In this document: one piece after another, positions 60,760 through 64,000 of the stretch
How the letters are laid out: every line of letters begins with the position of its first letter
How positions within the stretch are numbered: the stretch's first letter is position 1
From: Micromonospora qiuiae
Lineage (GTDB): Bacteria; Actinomycetota; Actinomycetes; Mycobacteriales; Micromonosporaceae
Length of the DNA stretch: 64,000 nucleotides
Direction of reading: 5' to 3'
Assembly: GCF_016863555.1 (NCBI RefSeq)
Contig: NZ_BOPC01000036.1
Location: forward strand, 1 to 64,000
Notes under the pieces: model-generated
The model's input: the letters and a program-made list of their open reading frames with translations, nothing else
Databases searched by the model: none
Told to the model about the DNA's origin: nothing
Position numbers and translations under genes: made by a program

Positions 60760-61527
60760 GTGACTGCCGAGGCGACCGGGGTCCGACTAAAATGCGACGG
60801 GCCGGTAGCCACTGTCACCCTGTGCCGGCCCGACGTGCTCAACGCGCAGACCCCGACGATGTGGCGCGCGATGAGTGACTTCTCCCGTGACCTGCCCGGT
60901 GACGTACGCGTCGTGATCGTCCGGGGCGAGGGGCGGGCGTTCTCCGCTGGTCTCGACCTGTCGGTCGCGGGTGCCTCCGGGCCTGGTTCCTTCGCCGAGC
61001 TGTCCGCCCTGTCCGAGGCGGACTGCGCCGACCGGATCGCCGAGTTCCAGGGCGCTTTCACCTGGCTGCACCGGCCGGACATCATCTCCATCGCCGCCGT
61101 GCGAGGGCACGCCATCGGCGCCGGCTTTCAGCTGGCGCTCGCCTGCGACCTGCGGGTGCTGGCCGAGGACGTGAAGCTGTCCATGGCCGAGGTCACCCTG
61201 GGTCTGGTGCCGGACCTGGCCGGCACCCGACGCCTGGTCGAGCTGGTCGGCTATTCCCGGGCGCTGGAGATCTGCGCCACCGGCCGGCGGCTGGGCGCCG
61301 CCGAGGCGGACCGGATCGGTCTGGCCACGCTGGTCGTACCAGAGGTTGAGCTGGACGACGCGGTGCGGGACCTCGCCGCGGGGCTGCTCGCCAACGACCG
61401 GAACGCCGTGGTGGAGATCAAGGCGCTGCTCGCCGGCGCGGCCGGGCGGACCCAGGCCGAGCAGCAGCGGGCCGAGCGTGAGGCGCAGGCGCGGCGACTG
61501 CGCGACCTCGTCGGGCGCGGGGAGTAG
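60760..61527 (+). CDS. Enoyl-CoA hydratase/isomerase family protein
   Basis: The 255-residue crotonase-fold protein has the oxyanion-hole block VRGEGRAFSAGLDLS and RGHAIGAGFQLALACDLRVL, then KLSMAEVTLGLVPDLAGT. The first catalytic Glu of classical hydratases (GGGCELA) is replaced by Gln in GAGFQLA, while the second (MAEV) is kept. It may therefore catalyse isomerisation or another acyl-CoA reaction rather than hydration. GTG 60760 lies 46 bases after the HTH gene, with a weak ribosome-binding site. Confidence 0.85.
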   Translation: MTAEATGVRLKCDGPVATVTLCRPDVLNAQTPTMWRAMSDFSRDLPGDVRVVIVRGEGRAFSAGLDLSVAGASGPGSFAELSALSEADCADRIAEFQGAFTWLHRPDIISIAAVRGHAIGAGFQLALACDLRVLAEDVKLSMAEVTLGLVPDLAGTRRLVELVGYSRALEICATGRRLGAAEADRIGLATLVVPEVELDDAVRDLAAGLLANDRNAVVEIKALLAGAAGRTQAEQQRAEREAQARRLRDLVGRGE

Positions 61528-61630
61528 TGGTAAGGACCGTTCGGGAAGAACCTGATTACTCGCGAGGTTGTCGTAGGCATCGGGAGAATTGGCTCGACGG
61601 CGTGCTGAGCACGACCACCCGGAGGTGACG

Positions 61631-63619
61631 GTGTCCAACCACATGACCGCCGGCGGCATGGGCGGTTGGAGCATGCTCCGGTCGATGCGCAGCCGCGACG
61701 AGATTTCCACCCACCGGTTGCAGCGCGGAGTCGCTCGCCGCGTCGTGGCGTTCGCCCGGCCCTACCGGCGCGACATCATCGTCTTCCTGATCACGGTGAT
61801 CGTCGCCGCGGTGATCGGGGTGGCCACCCCGCTGCTGGCCGGTGACGTCATCGACGCGATCACCCGGGGCGGCCCCGAGGCCGGCGCGCTGGTGATCCGG
61901 CTCGCCCTGTTCATCGCCGCGCTTGCGGTCGCGGACGCACTGCTCTCGCTGGCCCAACGGTGGTATTCGGCGCGCATCGGCGAGGGCATCATCCTCGACC
62001 TGCGCACCCGGGTCTACGATCACGTGCAGCGGATGCCGCTGCAGTTCTTCACCCGCACCCAGACCGGTGCGCTGGTCAGCCGGCTCAACAACGACGTGCT
62101 CGGTGCTCAGCGGGCCTTCACCTCGACGCTGTCCGGCGTGGTCAGCAACGTGATCCAACTGGTGCTCACCGCCGCGGTGATGCTCACCCTCTCCTGGCAG
62201 ATCACCGCGCTGTCGCTGGTGCTGCTGCCGGTGTTCATCATCCCGGCGCGGCGGGTCGGCCGGCGGCTGGCCGAGATCACACGCGAGTCGTACAACCTCG
62301 ACGCCAAGATGAACGCGACCATGACCGAGCGGTTCGGGGTCGCCGGCGCGCTGCTGGTGAAGCTCTTCGGCCGGCCGGACGCGGAGGCGGCCCGGTTCGC
62401 CGCCCGCGCCGAGCGGGTACGCGACATCGGCATCACCTCCGCGATGTACTCGCGGACGTTCTTCGTGGCGATGCTGCTGGTGGCCTCGCTGGCTCAGGCC
62501 CTCACCTACGGGCTCGGCGGTTGGCTGGCGGTGACCGGCGACGTCAGCGCCGGCACGGTGGTCACCCTGGCCCTGCTGCTCACCCGGCTCTACGGCCCGC
62601 TCACCGCGCTCAGCAACGTGCGGGTCGACGTGATGAGCGCGCTCGTCTCCTTCGACCGGGTCTTCGAGGTGCTCGACCTGGAGCCGGCGATCAGGGAGCG
62701 GGCCGACGCGGTGCCGGTGCCCCGGGAGGCCGGCACGGTGGAGTTCCGCGACGTGCGCTTCCGCTACCCCAGCGCCGCGGAGATCTCTCTCGCGTCGCTG
62801 GAGGAGGTCGCCGCCCTGGACCGTACGGTGAACGAGCCGGTGCTCAAGGGCGTCTCGTTCCGGGTCGAGCCGGGGCAGATGGTGGCCCTGGTCGGCCCGT
62901 CCGGCGCCGGCAAGTCCACGCTCTCCATGCTGATTTCCCGCATCTACGACGTCACCGACGGCCAGGTTCTGGTCGGCGGGGTGGACGTGCGGGACGCCAC
63001 GCTCGACTCGCTGCGTGACGAGATCGGCGTGGTCACCCAGGACTCTCACCTGTTCCACGAGACCATTGCGGAGAACCTGCGCTACGCCAAGCCGGACGCC
63101 ACCGACGACGAGCTGTGGGCGGCGCTCGCCGGCGCGCAGGTCGCCGACCTGGTCCGATCGCTGCCCGACGGGCTGGACACCACCGTCGGCGAGCGGGGCT
63201 ACCGCTTCTCCGGCGGCGAGAAGCAGCGGATCGCCATCGCCCGGCTGCTGCTCAAGGCGCCGTCGATCGTCATCCTCGACGAGGCCACCGCCCACCTGGA
63301 CTCGGAGAGTGAGGCGGCGGTGCAGCGGGCGCTGTCGGTGGCGCTGACCGGGCGTACGGCGCTGGTCATCGCGCACCGGCTCTCCACCGTCCGGGATGCC
63401 GACCAGATCCTCGTCCTCGACGAGGGGCGGATCGTCGAGCGGGGCCGCCACGACGAGCTGGTCGCGGTCGGCGGCCTCTACGCCGAGCTCTACCGCACCC
63501 AGTTCGCGGTGGCCGACTCGCCGTCGCCGTACGCCGACGCGACCGGGCCGGAGCCGGTGGTCATCCCGACCCGCGAGTACGTCGCCGACGAGGCGCTGCC
63601 GCCCGCCGCCGCCAACTGA
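61631..63619 (+). CDS. ABC exporter, fused membrane and ATPase domains
   Basis: The 662-residue half-transporter works as a dimer. Six membrane helices begin near DIIVFLITVIVAAVIGVATP. The nucleotide-binding domain has Walker A GPSGAGKSTL, the signature FSGGEKQRIAIARLL (Phe for the usual Leu), Walker B IVILDEATAHLD and the switch His IAHRLSTV. A ~18-residue insertion (EISLASLEEVAALDRTVNEP) sits before the Walker A strand. GTG 61631 has GGAGG 5 bases upstream and is preferred over TTG 61589. The substrate is unknown. A PadR-family regulator follows and may control it or a further downstream gene. Confidence 0.92.
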   Translation: MSNHMTAGGMGGWSMLRSMRSRDEISTHRLQRGVARRVVAFARPYRRDIIVFLITVIVAAVIGVATPLLAGDVIDAITRGGPEAGALVIRLALFIAALAVADALLSLAQRWYSARIGEGIILDLRTRVYDHVQRMPLQFFTRTQTGALVSRLNNDVLGAQRAFTSTLSGVVSNVIQLVLTAAVMLTLSWQITALSLVLLPVFIIPARRVGRRLAEITRESYNLDAKMNATMTERFGVAGALLVKLFGRPDAEAARFAARAERVRDIGITSAMYSRTFFVAMLLVASLAQALTYGLGGWLAVTGDVSAGTVVTLALLLTRLYGPLTALSNVRVDVMSALVSFDRVFEVLDLEPAIRERADAVPVPREAGTVEFRDVRFRYPSAAEISLASLEEVAALDRTVNEPVLKGVSFRVEPGQMVALVGPSGAGKSTLSMLISRIYDVTDGQVLVGGVDVRDATLDSLRDEIGVVTQDSHLFHETIAENLRYAKPDATDDELWAALAGAQVADLVRSLPDGLDTTVGERGYRFSGGEKQRIAIARLLLKAPSIVILDEATAHLDSESEAAVQRALSVALTGRTALVIAHRLSTVRDADQILVLDEGRIVERGRHDELVAVGGLYAELYRTQFAVADSPSPYADATGPEPVVIPTREYVADEALPPAAAN

Positions 63620-63693
63620 GGACACGCCCCAGCCAGGACACGGGGACGGCTACCGGCGGTGCTGATCCGATCGAGGGCGCTCCGTCTGCTGGC

Positions 63694-63723
63694 TACTCGT
63701 AGAGGTATACTCGGTCGCGAGTA
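63694..63723 (+). promoter_or_regulatory. Promoter and palindromic operator of the PadR gene
   Basis: TATACT (63706-63711) is a near-consensus -10. It overlaps the palindrome TACTCG-GTCG-CGAGTA (63708-63723), and a further TACTCG half-site lies at 63694-63699. A repressor bound here would block the promoter, so autoregulation is likely. No clear -35 was found. Confidence 0.55.
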
Positions 63724-63746
63724 ATCGGGTGCGAGGAGATGCCGGG

Positions 63747-64000
63747 ATGACCAAGCGGCGCAAGGTCAACAATCTGATGGCGCTGGCCGTGCTCTCCGTG
63801 CTGGCGCAGCGGCCGATGCATCCCTATGAGATCGCCTCGGCGTTGCGCGGCTGGGGCAAGGACCAGGACATGCCGATCAAGTGGGGATCGCTCTACACGG
63901 TTGTCGGCAACCTCGACAAGCACGGCTTCATCACGGCCGTGGAGAACGTGCGCGCCGGTCGGCGTCCCGAGCGGACGGTCTACCGCATCACCGACGCCGG
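63747..64000 (+). CDS. PadR-family transcriptional regulator (3' end outside window)
   Basis: The first 84 residues are present: a winged helix-turn-helix typical of PadR proteins (LMALAVLSVLAQRPMHPYEI, KWGSLYTVVGNLDKHGFI, RRPERTVYRITDAG). ATG 63747 follows GCGAGGAG. PadR proteins usually repress a neighbouring gene, often an efflux system, and themselves. The reading frame is open at the window edge. Confidence 0.9.
   Translation, partial: MTKRRKVNNLMALAVLSVLAQRPMHPYEIASALRGWGKDQDMPIKWGSLYTVVGNLDKHGFITAVENVRAGRRPERTVYRITDA

Overview
The window is high-G+C actinobacterial chromosome. Gene content and order (whiA with rapZ and yvcK, rbpA, XRE/DUF397 pairs, the tkt-tal-zwf-opcA-pgl block divergent from ctaB, the sufRBDCSUT operon, many GTG starts, apparently leaderless genes) point to Micromonosporaceae, most likely Micromonospora or a close relative. 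The genus is inferred from general knowledge of these families and was not tested by search. Most of the window is conserved chromosomal housekeeping DNA. The accessory parts are a decayed patch at 11.8-15.5 kb and an Rhs toxin locus at 44.2-56.3 kb.

Layout. 0-9.6 kb: uvrA, a Rieske lipoprotein, a secreted penicillin-acylase-family hydrolase (minus strand) and uvrC. 9.6-15.5 kb: recQ, an XRE/DUF397 regulator pair with a divergent unknown gene, two truncated gene remnants, and clusters of palindromic repeats. 15.7-22.7 kb: rapZ-yvcK-whiA, then gap-pgk-tpiA-secG, then rbpA. 22.9-31.3 kb (minus): the pentose-phosphate operon tkt-tal-pgi-like-zwf-opcA-pgl. 31.6-35.5 kb: ctaB, a small unknown gene, an ATP-grasp protein and ctaA (minus). 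35.6-42.4 kb: the sufR-B-D-ferredoxin-C-S-U-T iron-sulfur assembly operon, then a sulfurtransferase and a LysE-type exporter. 44.2-56.3 kb: a secreted LamG-domain protein, a 2087-residue Rhs/YD-repeat polymorphic toxin, a beta-propeller lipoprotein (candidate immunity protein), an internally deleted ISAs1 transposase and a small helical protein. This segment is bracketed by two copies of the 3' end of a VLRF1-family gene. 56.3-64 kb: a zinc metallopeptidase, an ABC-F ATPase, a CadD-like transporter, a small conserved HTH protein, a crotonase-fold protein, an ABC exporter and the start of a PadR regulator.

Functional links. The carbon genes form one unit: gap/pgk/tpiA serve lower glycolysis, and tkt/tal/zwf/opcA/pgl serve the pentose phosphate route. 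The Pgi-like protein in that operon has lost most recognisable catalytic and sugar-phosphate motifs. ctaB and ctaA bracket heme O/heme A synthesis. The suf operon is complete and headed by its own Fe-S sensing repressor.

Most notable. (1) A repeat made of two palindromic GGGCCC terminator-like units abuts the stop codons of four unrelated genes, always in the sense orientation. (2) A second family of 40-48-nt palindromes sits in three intergenic regions. (3) A Pgi-like probable pseudoenzyme lies inside the pentose-phosphate operon. (4) An Rhs toxin carries a His/Glu/Asp-rich C-terminal domain beside a lipoprotein immunity candidate. (5) A cruciform-like structured element lies between uvrC and recQ.
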